Positions 17,416 to 28,675 of a stretch of 64,000 bases of DNA are shown piece after piece. The stretch's first letter is position 1, and each line of letters opens with the position of its first letter. Position numbers and translations under genes: made by a program. Below the pieces are notes generated by a model, which saw only the letters and a list, made by a program, of their open reading frames with translations, was not told the origin of the DNA and did no database searches. Source of the stretch: Steroidobacteraceae bacterium (GTDB taxonomy: Bacteria > Pseudomonadota > Gammaproteobacteria > Steroidobacterales > Steroidobacteraceae); the NCBI GenBank assembly GCA_025458905.1, contig JALORN010000001.1:62001-126000 (forward strand), given 5' to 3'.

Positions 17416-18810
17416 TCAGGCCGGATCGTCCTGCAGCTTCTTCTCGTCGAGGTCGTAGAACCAGATGCAGAGCAGGTTCAGCGAGAAGATCGCCGCGGGG
17501 ATCACCGAGAACGTCAGGTAGAGCGCGCGCACCGCGCTCGCGGGCTGCGCGGCCAGCGCGCCGCCGGTGGTGGGCACGTACTTCGCGGCCGTCAGCATCA
17601 CGCCGATCAGGGCTGCGCCGAGGGCGAACGAGGTCTTCTCGAGCACCGCGATGACCGCCGACAGCAGCCCCTCGCGATGCAGCCCGGTGAGCCGGCGGTC
17701 GTAGGCCATCGTGTCGGCGAGCATCGAGATCGCCATCAGCAGCATCGCCCCGGCGCCGAGCCCCGACGGAATGCCGCGCAGCCAGATGCCGAGGGTCGTG
17801 ATGCCGGGCCCGGCGCTCAGCCAGCTGAGTGCTCCGAGCACGAACAGCGCGACACCGGCCAGGTAGGTGTTGCGCTTGCCGATCACGCGCCCCGCCCTGA
17901 CCCAGAAGGGCAGGCTGACGAAGGTGAAGAGGTTCTGGCAGAGCGCGAGCTGGGCCTGGCCCGCGTAGCCGACGTGGACCACGTTCAGCAGGAACAGCAG
18001 GCCGGTCACCGCGATGCTCGCGAAGCCGAAGAACTGGAATACCTTCGCCGCGGCGAGCAGCACGAACGGCCTGTTCCTCCAGAGCAGCGCGAGCTGCCCG
18101 CCCGGCAGGCGCGCCGGCGCATGGGAGCGCTCGATGACGCGCGCCCGGGCGGTGCCGAAGAACGCCGCGGTCATCGCACCGAAGATGATCAGCGACATCA
18201 CCAGGCCCATCAGCGCATAGCCGTCGGCGCCGCCGCCGCCCCGCTGGATCAGCGCCGCGGTGCCCGCTCCCGAGAGCAGCTGCCCGATCGACACGAACAC
18301 CATGCGGTAGCCGAGCAGGCGCGTGCGTTCGTGGTAGCCGTCGGTCATCTCCGAGGGCATCGCCATGTAGGGCACGTTGAACAGCGAATAGCCGGTCGAG
18401 TACACCACGAGGCCGGCCGACATGTACGCCAGCAGCCAGAAGTCGTCGAGCCGCGGCGGCACGAACAGCATCAGGAACGACACCGCCGAGACCAGCGCAC
18501 CGACCAGCAGGTAGGGGCGGCGGCGACCCCAACGCGAGCGCGTGCGGTCGCTCATCCGGCCGATGACGACGTCGGCCACCGCGTCGTAGAGCTTGGAGAC
18601 CGTCAGCAGGGTACCGGCGAGCGCCGGCGACTGTCCGAGCACCGTCGACATGAACGCAGGGAAGTACGGCGTCACCGCGTTCAGCATGATCGAGACGCCG
18701 ACCGTGCCGACGCCGAAGCCGAGGCAGGTGGCGATGCTCAGGCGCTGTGCGGCGGCGACCGGGTCGATCGCGGCGGGCGCCGGGCCGGCTGCAGGCGCCG
18801 AGGTGCTCAC
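17416..18810 (-). CDS. GPH-type (MelB-like) sugar:cation symporter
   Basis: A 464-residue member of the glycoside-pentoside-hexuronide:cation symporter family. The hallmark is GRMSDRTRSRWGRRRPYLL (~65-83), with SKLYDAVADVVIG just before it carrying the cation-site Asp. Later MFNVPY-type motif YSLFNVPYMAMPSEM and a second-half GIPSGLGAGAMLLMAISMLADTM are typical. The GTG at 18810-18808 has GGAGG 4-5 bp away; longer readings from the same frame give Arg/Pro-rich sequence without homology. Confidence 0.9.
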   Translation of the reverse strand: MSTSAPAAGPAPAAIDPVAAAQRLSIATCLGFGVGTVGVSIMLNAVTPYFPAFMSTVLGQSPALAGTLLTVSKLYDAVADVVIGRMSDRTRSRWGRRRPYLLVGALVSAVSFLMLFVPPRLDDFWLLAYMSAGLVVYSTGYSLFNVPYMAMPSEMTDGYHERTRLLGYRMVFVSIGQLLSGAGTAALIQRGGGGADGYALMGLVMSLIIFGAMTAAFFGTARARVIERSHAPARLPGGQLALLWRNRPFVLLAAAKVFQFFGFASIAVTGLLFLLNVVHVGYAGQAQLALCQNLFTFVSLPFWVRAGRVIGKRNTYLAGVALFVLGALSWLSAGPGITTLGIWLRGIPSGLGAGAMLLMAISMLADTMAYDRRLTGLHREGLLSAVIAVLEKTSFALGAALIGVMLTAAKYVPTTGGALAAQPASAVRALYLTFSVIPAAIFSLNLLCIWFYDLDEKKLQDDPA

Positions 18811-19109
18811 GCCGCCTCCGGGGCGAGGAACGCGACCCTGTCGGGCCTGGAACGGGGGTCGAGGGCCTGCGGCACGTCGCGCACCGCGCGACGCTGGTGC
18901 ATCGGTCCTTCGGACGGGGGGACGAACGCACGCTCGATCATCGGCGGGGCTTTCCGGGGGCCGGGGACGCGCGGCAGTATTGGTCCAACCGGTCAGCGGG
19001 TGCAATCGCCCGCGACGGCCCCGCGAGTCTCCAGCCGAGGGGCGACCTCGGCGGATGTCTGTGGTGGCAGGTCGGTACCGGTGCAACCCGAACGGGCGGG
19101 GTACTGCAG
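18811..19109. other. Intergenic region between divergent genes
   Basis: About 300 bp between the GPH symporter (minus) and the DUF1838 gene (plus). It must hold both promoters. I see no clear -35/-10 pair, palindrome or small gene; open frames across it are Arg/Pro-rich and lack ribosome-binding sites. Confidence 0.5.
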
Positions 19110-19964
19110 ATGATGGTCACGCGACGCGACGTGGTGCGTTCGATGGTCGGAGCGGCGGCGGCGACGCGGTTCCCGCATGCGGCTGCGGCAGCGGTCGAGG
19201 TCGATACCGCGGACCCTGCGTTCCGGCTCGACGCGATCATGAAGATGCGCGGCGCGACGGATGGTCGCATCTGCATGGGCTACGTCACGGGCATGCGTTA
19301 TGCGGTGGTCGATGGCTCGGCCACGCCAATGTTCGGCCTTCTGGCAGCGACGTTCAGTCGCCATCGGAAGTCGAGCGACACGTCATATGAAGCGCGCGCG
19401 TTCGAGATCGCGTACTTCACGGACCTCTCGACGGGCAAGCTGCTGGAGAGCTGGACCAATCCGTACACGAACAAGACCGTGAAGGTGCCGCAGACGCGCA
19501 GCCTCATGGGCCCGGTCGAGATCGAGGCAGAAGGACTGTCGCCGATCGACGTGGCGCGCATTGCGGCGCTGGACTTCGGCCATCGGTTCCGCTCGCCCGT
19601 GCGGATCGGCGATGACGTTTCGATCACCGAGGAAATCCGCATCCGCAGCAAGGCCGATGCTGCGGGCCCACGGTTCCGCTACAACGAGAACACCACGTAT
19701 ACGGCGCAGTTGAAGCACATCGCCGACCCGGCGCTGGCGACCGTTCCGACATCGATCGCTTACCAGAGCCTGGTCGGGTTCGCCCCCTGGATGGGGTTCG
19801 AGGGCATCGACGGCATGAACATGGGTCGAGGTCTCGGCCGTCGCATTGCCGAGACCAGCGAGTTCCCGCCGTATTTCCTGGAGTTGACCGAGAAGTACCA
19901 TGCCGACGTGTTGCACGACCCGGGTGGGGCCATCGACGGCAAGCTCGACAGGAAGCCCGGTTAG
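19110..19964 (+). CDS. DUF1838 family exported protein
   Basis: A 284-residue protein with the DUF1838 pattern: DTADPAFRLDAIMKMRGATDGRICMGYVTGMRYAVVDG, FTDLSTGKLLESWTNPYTN, and GFAPWMGFEGIDGMNMGRGLGRR near the C-terminus. The N-terminal MMVTRRDVVRSMVGAAAATRF resembles a twin-arginine signal, so export is likely. Two adjacent ATGs (19110, 19113) are possible starts. The biochemical role of DUF1838 is not known; members are common in sphingomonads and gammaproteobacteria with aromatic or steroid metabolism. GC content is slightly lower than that of neighbouring genes. Confidence 0.85.
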   Translation: MMVTRRDVVRSMVGAAAATRFPHAAAAAVEVDTADPAFRLDAIMKMRGATDGRICMGYVTGMRYAVVDGSATPMFGLLAATFSRHRKSSDTSYEARAFEIAYFTDLSTGKLLESWTNPYTNKTVKVPQTRSLMGPVEIEAEGLSPIDVARIAALDFGHRFRSPVRIGDDVSITEEIRIRSKADAAGPRFRYNENTTYTAQLKHIADPALATVPTSIAYQSLVGFAPWMGFEGIDGMNMGRGLGRRIAETSEFPPYFLELTEKYHADVLHDPGGAIDGKLDRKPG

Positions 19965-20101
19965 GCGGATCGCAGGGTGATCCTTCGCAGGCTGCCTGGG
20001 TTTCTCGCTGCGACGACGGCTCGGGTCGTGCATCCGCGCATCTCCCGCCCGCGGAGTGTTTCGGGAACCTTTCGGACTGGCTTAAGATCCGGCTACTTCC
20101 C

Positions 20102-20839
20102 ATGACCAGCGCTTCACGGAACCTCATGCAACATATCCGCCGCCGCGCTCCGCTCGCCGCCGCCTGCCTGTGTCTCGCAGCAAGCGGCGTCGTCCCGGCC
20201 CAGTCGACCTCCGCCTCCCGCATGTTTTCCGTCTTCGACCTGCAGCTGAACCAGCCGCTCAAGGTCAGGGAATGCAACATCGAGATCGTCACGGTTCCCG
20301 TCGGCAAGCAAGGCCTCCTGGTCAAGCGCACGTCGCAGATGTATCGATACACGGAGGAGACGCCCGCCACGGGCAGTTGCTTCAAGCGCGGGGGAGGCTA
20401 CGGCTTCGACGACCCCAACGTGAGTGGCCAGCTGCGCACGTTGCCGCCACCGCCGCCGTTCAGCGGCGGTGATGCGCAGATCATCTATGCGGACGACGCG
20501 CGCCCCTCGCTCATCGGCGACAAGTGGGTCTGGGTCCGCGTGACCGATGGCGTCGTGACCCTGGTCAAGTTCTACTTCCCGGCGCTGAGCATCAAGGACG
20601 TCCGCGCGGCCCTGGACGCCAAGTATGGCAAGGCGACCGGCATCGACAACTTGAGTTTCCGCCAGGGTTCGCAGCCACCGCTCGACTACTACGTCGCGAA
20701 GTGGGAGCTGCCCCAACTCACCGTCGGCCTCACCAGCGTCGACACCGGCCTGAGCTATGACGGCCCGCGCTTTTCGGTGGGATATGCCTTCGTGGAGCTG
20801 GGTGGGCGGACCGCCAAGGCCGACAAGAATCCGCTATAG
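20102..20839 (+). CDS. Secreted hypothetical protein
   Basis: A 245-residue protein (221 if translation starts at the second ATG, 20126, which begins MQHIRRRAPLAAACLCLAASGVV, a good Sec signal peptide). The mature part has four cysteines' worth of scattered residues, a Pro run (LPPPPPF) and a segment VVTLVKFYFPALSIKDVRAALDAKYGKATG, which resembles the small alpha/beta folds of periplasmic proteins that monitor substrate, but I cannot assign a family. No ribosome-binding site is convincing at either ATG. It stands alone between two unrelated regions. Confidence 0.7.
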   Translation: MTSASRNLMQHIRRRAPLAAACLCLAASGVVPAQSTSASRMFSVFDLQLNQPLKVRECNIEIVTVPVGKQGLLVKRTSQMYRYTEETPATGSCFKRGGGYGFDDPNVSGQLRTLPPPPPFSGGDAQIIYADDARPSLIGDKWVWVRVTDGVVTLVKFYFPALSIKDVRAALDAKYGKATGIDNLSFRQGSQPPLDYYVAKWELPQLTVGLTSVDTGLSYDGPRFSVGYAFVELGGRTAKADKNPL

Positions 20840-21033
20840 CCGCGTTCCCATGACTTGATTTGCAGCGCTTCGCTTGCGCTGCCGACGCCAGGGTGGTCAG
20901 CGTGTCATGGCGCGTGAAGTCGCCCACGTTCACTCGCGTTTCGTCGGCGTCAGCAAGACGGCAGATTAGAAGGTCTCGTGGACGGCGGCACACGCTGATC
21001 GGCGACGGTAGCTGGGCCGATTCGCTCCTCGAC

Positions 21034-21431
21034 TCACGGCTCGAAGAGCTCGATCCTCGCGTCGTGCCCACGACTGCGCGCCCATTTCCCATCGCAGGTC
21101 AGCGAGGAAGCGCCCACGGCTTCGGCGAGGGCCACATAGGCGGCGTCGCAGGCGGTCAGGCTGGGCCTGAGCGCCCAGATGCGCGGCAGCAACACGTCAT
21201 TGGAAGCCGCACGATCGCGAGTGCCGGCGGATCCTCGAAGGCCTGCTCCGCCCGGATCGGAGATATCGCTGCGCCAGCAACTTAGCGCCGCATGACATGG
21301 ACGAACTCGAGGTCGATCAGGTGCGGCGCGTGCAACGATGAATCGGCCGCGACCACGCGAGCCGCGATACGCTCGCTTTCCGGCTGCTTCAACAGCCAGG
21401 CAAGGGCCGCAGAGGCATCGAGCACGATCAA
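21034..21431 (-). pseudogene. vapC-like PIN-domain toxin pseudogene
   Basis: Read from a TTG at 21431 the frame gives VLDASAALAWLLKQPESER..., the PIN-domain N-terminus with its first acidic residue, and reaches LIDLEFVHVMRR before a TAA at 21282-21284. The same frame continues after the stop as ISPIRAEQAFEDPPALAIVRLP; then the +/-1 frame takes over near 21200 with DVLLPRIWALRPSLTACDAAYVALAEA, the PIN C-terminus with its acidic Asp, ending at 21034. So one nonsense codon and one frameshift break the gene. The upstream sequence does not give a recognisable VapB antitoxin. Confidence 0.75.
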
Positions 21432-21657
21432 CGCGAGTCACGCTCTCGGCGCACGGCCTGCGCCGGGCTGACATCCAGGGCCACCGCGGCTCTATCGGCG
21501 GTTCGCTTGGCGCAAGCATGCCTCTGCAGCCTAAGCGCAGCGCTGGTCACGTCGACCGCAGCCACACCGCAGCAGATCCTCGCGGTCGTGCCGAGCGCAG
21601 GGCTGACCTTCGACGCAGAAGAGTTCGAGCACCTCGAGGTCAGCCTCAAGTCGAGCT

Positions 21658-22224
21658 TCACGGTCGGCTGCGGCAGGGAAAGTCTTCTCGACGCCGTTCC
21701 CCCGGGGGACTCACGCGGCGAGGATCGCCCGCGGGCGTCGAAACGCCCACGCCACCGAGCGCCGTGCCCAGGATGAATCCGAGCGAGAGCGCGGCGCCGA
21801 TCCGTCCCATGATGGCCGGGCGCTTGGGTCCTTCCACGGCATCCGCGACGGCCGCGAAGGCGACCGCAGTGATGCCGCTCATCAACCCTGCCAACAGTCG
21901 CGATGCCAGCAGCTTCGCGAGCGACTCCGCCCACCCGAGCATCAGCCAGGCCACGCCACTGCCCAACAGGGTCAGGATGATCACCGGTTTTCGCCCGACT
22001 CGATCGCTGACCCATCCCCAGAACGGTGTCGACACGAGTTGGCCGATCGCGACCACGGCCATCGCCGTCGTGACCGCCTCGGGCGGCACACCGAGCCGGG
22101 TCGCGAAAAACGGGAACAAGGGCACCACGACACCGATGCCGACGTAGGTCACGCAGACCAGGACTCCGAGAATTCCCACGCAGCGCAGCCCGCCTTGCGC
22201 GCCACGAACGGCGCCAGCAATCAC
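21658..22224 (-). pseudogene. Truncated MFS transporter (first five helices only)
   Basis: The frame encodes the first ~150 residues of a major facilitator: LGVLVCVTYVGIGVVVPLFPFFATRLGVPPEAV, the TM2-3 loop GWVSDRVGRKPVI and RLLAGLMSGITAVAFAAVADAVEGPKR. After LGGVGVSTPAGD the homology stops and an Arg-rich unrelated tail (RRVSPPGERRRED) follows to the stop at 21658. A functional MFS protein needs about 400 residues and 12 helices, so this is a 3'-truncated remnant. The following 226 bp (21432-21657) contain nothing I recognise. Confidence 0.7.
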
Positions 22225-22265
22225 AGATTACGGCGGATGGGACCTTCAAGGGCTCTTTGGCCCGC

Positions 22266-22328
22266 GACGAACAGCGCTCGCCCGTAGAGCAACCGCTCGA
22301 CGGGTGTCCGATCAGCCCGCGAGCCGGG
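22266..22328. repeat. Intergenic direct repeat, copy A
   Basis: About 63 bp starting GACGAACAGCGCTCGCCCG and ending GTCCGATCAGCCCGCGAGCCGG. It matches copy B (23747-23832) at roughly 30 of the first 39 bases and in a 16-bp perfect block GTCCGATCAGCCCGCG, B having about 23 extra bases in the middle. It lies downstream of the VOC gene. Confidence 0.6.
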
Positions 22329-22464
22329 ATGATCCGGCCGCCGGCCCTCCCCAATTGCCGCCGCTTTCCCGGCCCGTCCTCGATCGAGCGCCATCCGCTC
22401 TGCCCCGCTGCCGCGGCGGCGGCACCATCATGTGCGACCGCGCCAGCAACCCGGCTCCGCCGGT

Positions 22465-22845
22465 TCAGCGCCTCGAGTTGAGCCCGAAGAGGTTCCCCTC
22501 GGTGTCCCGGCAGAGCGCGACGAAACCAAACTCCCCGATCGACAACTTGGGGCGGACGAGCGTACCGCCTGCGATAGCGACGCGCGCAGCCTCTACGGCG
22601 CAGTCCTCGACGCTGAAGTAAATCACCGTGCCGCCCATGCCTGGGCGAGCGTGCGCCGACTTGACCAGCGCGCCGCCGGCCCCGTAGGCCTGCATGTCCG
22701 TCGGGAAGGCGCGCATCTCAGTCTCGCCGGTCGGATCATCCATGACCTCGAGCGGGCGCTGGAAAACGGACTCGTAGAACGTGCTCGCCCGTGCGAGGTC
22801 GTCGACGTAGAGGTCGAACCAGACGATGGCGTTCGGCCGGGCCAT
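22465..22845 (-). CDS. VOC family (glyoxalase-like) protein
   Basis: A 126-residue single-domain VOC protein: AIVWFDLYVDDLARASTFYESVFQRPLEVM at the start, GGTVIYFSVEDCAVEAARVAIAGGTLVRP in the middle and GFVALCRDTEGNLFGLNS at the end, the usual beta-alpha-beta-beta-beta repeat pair. The ATG 22845 has AAGGAG seven bases upstream, which decides it against a longer frame. It lies downstream of the broken AraC regulator on the same strand; these two may have formed one unit. Substrate unknown. Confidence 0.87.
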   Translation of the reverse strand: MARPNAIVWFDLYVDDLARASTFYESVFQRPLEVMDDPTGETEMRAFPTDMQAYGAGGALVKSAHARPGMGGTVIYFSVEDCAVEAARVAIAGGTLVRPKLSIGEFGFVALCRDTEGNLFGLNSRR

Positions 22846-22950
22846 ATGGGGCTCCTTGCATTGAAGAGGAGCCGGCAGGCTAGCTGCGCGCGCGGAGGCG
22901 GTATTGTAGAAATCGGACAGGGCTCGGCCGCGCGCGCACTGCACGCCGGC

Positions 22951-23691
22951 TCACCGCCCAAATCGCCTGCGATACTGCGTTGGCGTCAGCCCGGTCGCGG
23001 ATCGGAAGGCGTGAATGAAGTGCGCCTGGTCGCTGTAGAGATCCAGGTAGTGCCGGCGGAACGACTGCTGTACGCGCAGCACCTTGAGCAGGTCGTGCGG
23101 CGCAAAGCCGGTGGATCGCCGCAGTGCGCGCTGCAGCTGTCGGGTGGAAACGCCCGTGAGAGCCGCCATGTCGGCCACGGTGCGCACCTCATCGAGCCGC
23201 TCGAGGATGCGCGCCGTCAACGCGTTGGGGGCGACGACGCTGTTGGCTAGGCATCACTCCACGAGCGCGGCCAGTTCGGGAGCCATGGCCGCGAAGTCTT
23301 GCCTGAGACAGCGACGGCTGGTTGCCACGAGCGGTAGCCGCCCGCGATACGGTGTGCCGACGTAGCGATCGATCAGCTCGTCGCGATCTCCCTGCCAAAC
23401 GCCGGGAAACAGCTGCACGCCTACGTAGTGAAAGGTGCGACCGAGGTTGAGGGCCGTGGCCTTCGTGTGCAGCGCGGTGACCCCCGCAATGTCGGGATCG
23501 CGCTGGTCGAGCAGCAGGTTCACGCATGCATCAGGGAGCGCGTGGTAGTGAAAGTCCTCCTCGAGCGGCACCAGCGTACGCAGCTCCCAGAAGCAGTGTA
23601 CGACCTGTGCCAGCGCGGGCGGCGGCAGCGATTCCGCGTAGCGGATCGCGGCATCGCGACGCCCGAAGCCATCGGGAACAGGGGAATACAT
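22951..23691 (-). pseudogene. AraC-family regulator interrupted by one in-frame TGA
   Basis: The 5' part (23691-23254) encodes 145 residues with the DUF6597-type AraC N-terminal domain (ESLPPPALAQVVHCFWELR...LPDACVNLLLDQ...VGVQLFPGVW). A TGA at 23256-23254 follows ALVE. Reading on in the same frame gives LTARILERLDEVRTVADMAALTGVSTRQLQRALRRSTGFAPHDLLKVLR...YSDQAHFIHAFRSATGLTPTQYRRR, a complete AraC HTH_18 domain, ending at 22951. Removing one stop would restore a normal ~246-residue regulator, so this is a recent nonsense mutation, a sequencing error or readthrough. A short separate DNA-binding protein from the TTG at 23220 is possible but lacks a ribosome-binding site. Confidence 0.8.
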
Positions 23692-23746
23692 GCGTACGCG
23701 ACTCGGAATTCGCTGGGGATAGCACCTTAACAGCCCTTACGTTCGG

Positions 23747-23832
23747 GACGAACCGCACTCGCCCACTGCGCAACGGCTAGACCGGCATCAATTCCCGCCC
23801 CTCCAGCAGGTCCGATCAGCCCGCGGGCCGGA
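23747..23832. repeat. Intergenic direct repeat, copy B
   Basis: About 86 bp related to copy A at 22266-22328, beginning GACGAACCGCACTCGCCC and ending GTCCGATCAGCCCGCGGGCCGG. It lies 5' of the AraC pseudogene, so the two copies bracket the AraC-VOC pair over 1.5 kb. The remaining bases of the 23692-24002 gap hold only the katG terminator hairpin. Confidence 0.6.
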
Positions 23833-23937
23833 TTGCTCTGGCCTGCAGAGCCCCCGAGCCGCCTACTTCGAGGCCTGCTCTGCGCCGAGCGCGTTCGACC
23901 CCACTGACGGCGCTTTGACGGGCGCACAAACGAAGAC

Positions 23938-23959
23938 GGCGGCGCCTCGCGACGCCGCC
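23938..23959 (-). terminator. Hairpin terminator downstream of katG
   Basis: GGCGGCG and CGCCGCC form a 7-bp stem with an 8-nt loop, 44 bp beyond the katG stop. On the minus strand it is followed by GTCTTCGTTTG, a weak U-rich run, so an intrinsic terminator is plausible. Confidence 0.5.
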
Positions 23960-24002
23960 GCCTCCTCGCGCCCCGCCGTCGGAGCGCCGCGCCGATCGCC
24001 CG

Positions 24003-26554
<2,552 letters not shown>

Positions 26555-27157
26555 ATGCGGGCCACCTTTGCGACCTTGCTGACCACCGTTCTGCTGCTCG
26601 GAACCGCGCCGGCGTCCAGCGCTCCCATCGTCGTGGATTTCGAGGGACTGGCTGACCAATCGGCGCTGACCACACAGGTCCCCGGACTGACTTTCGCGGG
26701 AGCAGTGGTGTTGGACTCGCGAGCGTCGCTGAACGTCTTCGAGGCCCCGCCGGCATCCGGCTTCGCCGCTGTCATAAACGGCAGCGATGGTGCGGTCAGT
26801 ATCGACTTCGCCACGCTCGTGAATTCAGTCAGCGCGCGCTTCACCTATTTCGAGCGCGTGACCGTCACCGCGTTCGGCCCCGGCTCATCGCCATTGGGCA
26901 CGGTGAGTTCGCTGTTCGACCGCAACTTCACCTCCTCGGGGACGGGATCGCCGAACGAGCTGATCACGATATCCGCCACCTCCGGGATCTCGCGCGTGAC
27001 GTTCGCGACCGCGCCGTCGACGGTGGCCGAGACTTTCGTTTTCGACGACCTCACCTACGATTCCAACCCGACCCGCGTCCCGGAGCCGGGCACGCTGGCG
27101 CTGCTCGGGATCGGGCTGGCGGGTCTCGCCGTCGCCCGCCGCCGCCGGGCGGGCTGA
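26555..27157 (+). CDS. PEP-CTERM sorting domain protein
   Basis: A 200-residue secreted protein. A signal peptide occupies the first ~22 residues (MRATFATLLTTVLLLGTAPASS). The C-terminus is a textbook PEP-CTERM tripartite signal: VPEPGTLALLGIGLAGLAVA followed by RRRRAG, recognised by the exosortase system and associated with extracellular polysaccharide. The central part is a low-Cys beta-rich domain (VVDFEGLADQSALTTQVPGLTFAGAVVLDS) of the kind seen in many such proteins. I chose ATG 26555, where the signal peptide begins, over an upstream in-frame start. Confidence 0.9.
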   Translation: MRATFATLLTTVLLLGTAPASSAPIVVDFEGLADQSALTTQVPGLTFAGAVVLDSRASLNVFEAPPASGFAAVINGSDGAVSIDFATLVNSVSARFTYFERVTVTAFGPGSSPLGTVSSLFDRNFTSSGTGSPNELITISATSGISRVTFATAPSTVAETFVFDDLTYDSNPTRVPEPGTLALLGIGLAGLAVARRRRAG

Positions 27158-27210
27158 AATCACGCCGGAGCGCGAGTCGCAACGCCGCAGGCAGGGCTCG
27201 ACGGGAGAAC

Positions 27211-27283
27211 TGGGCCCGCTTGGATTCGAACCAAGGACCAAGGGATTATGAGTCCCCTGCACTAACCGCTGTGCTACGGGCCC
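27211..27283 (-). tRNA. tRNA with CAU anticodon (probably tRNA-Ile2, else elongator tRNA-Met)
   Basis: On the minus strand 73 nt fold as a cloverleaf: acceptor GGGCCCG/CGGGCCC, D-arm GCACAGCGGTTAGTGC, anticodon stem-loop GGGGA-CTCATAA-TCCCT with CAU, variable TGGTC, T-arm CTTGG-TTCGAAT-CCAAG, discriminator A. The anticodon-stem continuation TTGGTC resembles E. coli ileX, where CAU is converted to lysidine-AU and reads AUA. CCA is not encoded. The two CAU classes cannot be separated safely by eye. Confidence 0.85.
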
Positions 27284-27440
27284 GCCGGCGCGGATTCTAG
27301 CGTCTCGACGCTCCCCGGTGCCGGGACGCGGACAGGTTTCGACGCCGCCCTGCAGCGCCGCACGGCGCGCGGTCTTGCGCCCGGCCGGCAGGCCGATAGC
27401 ATGTCCGCTCCCTGCCACCCCATTCTCCGAGACATCGTCC

Positions 27441-28049
27441 ATGAAGCTCTACTACAGCCCCGGCGCCTGCTCGCTCGCCTCGCACATCGCACTCAAGGAG
27501 ACCGGCCTGCCCTTCGAGGCGGTCAAGGTGGATGGCCGCGCCAAGAAAGCCGCCAACGGCGAGGACTACTGGCAGGTGACGGCGAAGGGCTACGTGCCGG
27601 CGCTGCGGCTCGACGACGGCCAGGTGCTGACCGAGGGCACCGCGATCCTGCCCTACGTCGCGGACCTGAAGCCCGAGCTCGGCCTCGCACCCGCGGCCGG
27701 CACGCTCGAGCGCTATCGCGTGCACGAGTGGCTCGGCTACATCAACTCCGAGGTGCACAAGGGCTTCGGGCCGTTCTTCACGCCCGGCATCAGCGACGAG
27801 CTGAAGGCGGCGGCGAAGACCAACCTCGGCAAGCGTTTCTCGTTCGTGCAGCAGGCGCTCGAGGGACGCGAGTTCCTGGTGGGCGGGCACTTCACGGTGG
27901 CCGACGCCTACCTCTTCACGGTGTTCGGCTGGACGCGGATCGTCGGCATCGACCTCGGCGAGTGGCCGGTGCTGAAGGCCTGGCACGCCAAGGTCGCACA
28001 GCGCCCTGCCGTGCAGGCGGCGATGCGGGCCGAAGGCCTGATCAAGTGA
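27441..28049 (+). CDS. gst: Glutathione S-transferase (beta-class-like)
   Basis: A 202-residue cytosolic transferase. The N-terminal thioredoxin-like domain starts MKLYYSPGACSLASHIALKETG, the beta-class signature in which Cys10 bonds or activates glutathione; the cis-Pro is in GYVPALRLDDGQ and the glutathione gamma-Glu contact in LTEGTAILPYVADL. The C-terminal helical domain shows FLVGGHFTVADAYLFTVFGWT. ATG 27441. A DUF1330 gene follows after 13 bp and is probably co-transcribed. Confidence 0.95.
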   Translation: MKLYYSPGACSLASHIALKETGLPFEAVKVDGRAKKAANGEDYWQVTAKGYVPALRLDDGQVLTEGTAILPYVADLKPELGLAPAAGTLERYRVHEWLGYINSEVHKGFGPFFTPGISDELKAAAKTNLGKRFSFVQQALEGREFLVGGHFTVADAYLFTVFGWTRIVGIDLGEWPVLKAWHAKVAQRPAVQAAMRAEGLIK

Positions 28050-28062
28050 GGCAGGGCCGACG

Positions 28063-28383
28063 ATGAGCGACGCCACCCCGCGGCCTGCCTACCTGCTGGT
28101 CCAGGGGCAGGTCACCGACGTCGAAGGCTTCAAGGCCTACAACGCTGCGCTGCCGTCGATCTACGCGAAGTTTGGCGGCCACTACCTCACGGTGACCCCG
28201 GCCGCGAAGGTCGAGGTCGCCGAGGGCGAGCCGCGCCACGAGAGCATCCTGATCGCCCGTTTCCCGTCGAAGGAAGCCGCATGGGGCTTCTGGAAGTCGG
28301 CCGAGTACGAGGCTGCCAAGCAGCTGCGCGCGGGCAAGGGACGCTTCTTCGTGACCGTTCTCGACGGGCTGCCCGGCACCTGA
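28063..28383 (+). CDS. DUF1330 family protein
   Basis: A 106-residue protein of the DUF1330 (ferredoxin-like/dimeric alpha-beta barrel) family: YLLVQGQVTDVEGFKAYNAALPSIYAKFGGHYL, then ILIARFPSKEAAWGFWKSAEYEAAKQLR. Members are small cytosolic proteins related to antibiotic-biosynthesis monooxygenase-like folds; the function is unknown. It starts 13 bp after the GST stop. The 292 bp after it (28384-28675) hold no gene I can support. Confidence 0.9.
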   Translation: MSDATPRPAYLLVQGQVTDVEGFKAYNAALPSIYAKFGGHYLTVTPAAKVEVAEGEPRHESILIARFPSKEAAWGFWKSAEYEAAKQLRAGKGRFFVTVLDGLPGT

Positions 28384-28675
28384 CGCCGGCGGCGGCTGCA
28401 GCGCGTCGCCGCGCCGGGCGCGTTCGTCTCACGGCGCGCGACGCCAGGCGCGCGTGGTCTACCCGCGACACGAGACGCCCGCCGGACGGCCACCGGCCCT
28501 CGGGCCGCTTCCCCTACAGTTGCCCGATGCAACGGGCTGGCGACGCCCGCCTGGGCCCTGCGCGCGACGCGCGCGCCGGGCCACGCGGCGCCGGCCTGCA
28601 CGGTTGCCCCATCGGGCGTCCCCCTGCGGCTGAGCGCGGCGGAGCTGCCCGGATCCACACCAGGAGCTTGCCCAC

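Noticed and set aside
21507..21776. Plus-strand frame of about 90 codons in the decayed island
   Set aside because: No ribosome-binding site and no family match; it crosses the truncated MFS end on the other strand.
22266..23832. Integron attC sites at the paired repeats
   Set aside because: The sites lack paired R boxes with the GTTRRRY core; the similarity is only of flanking type.
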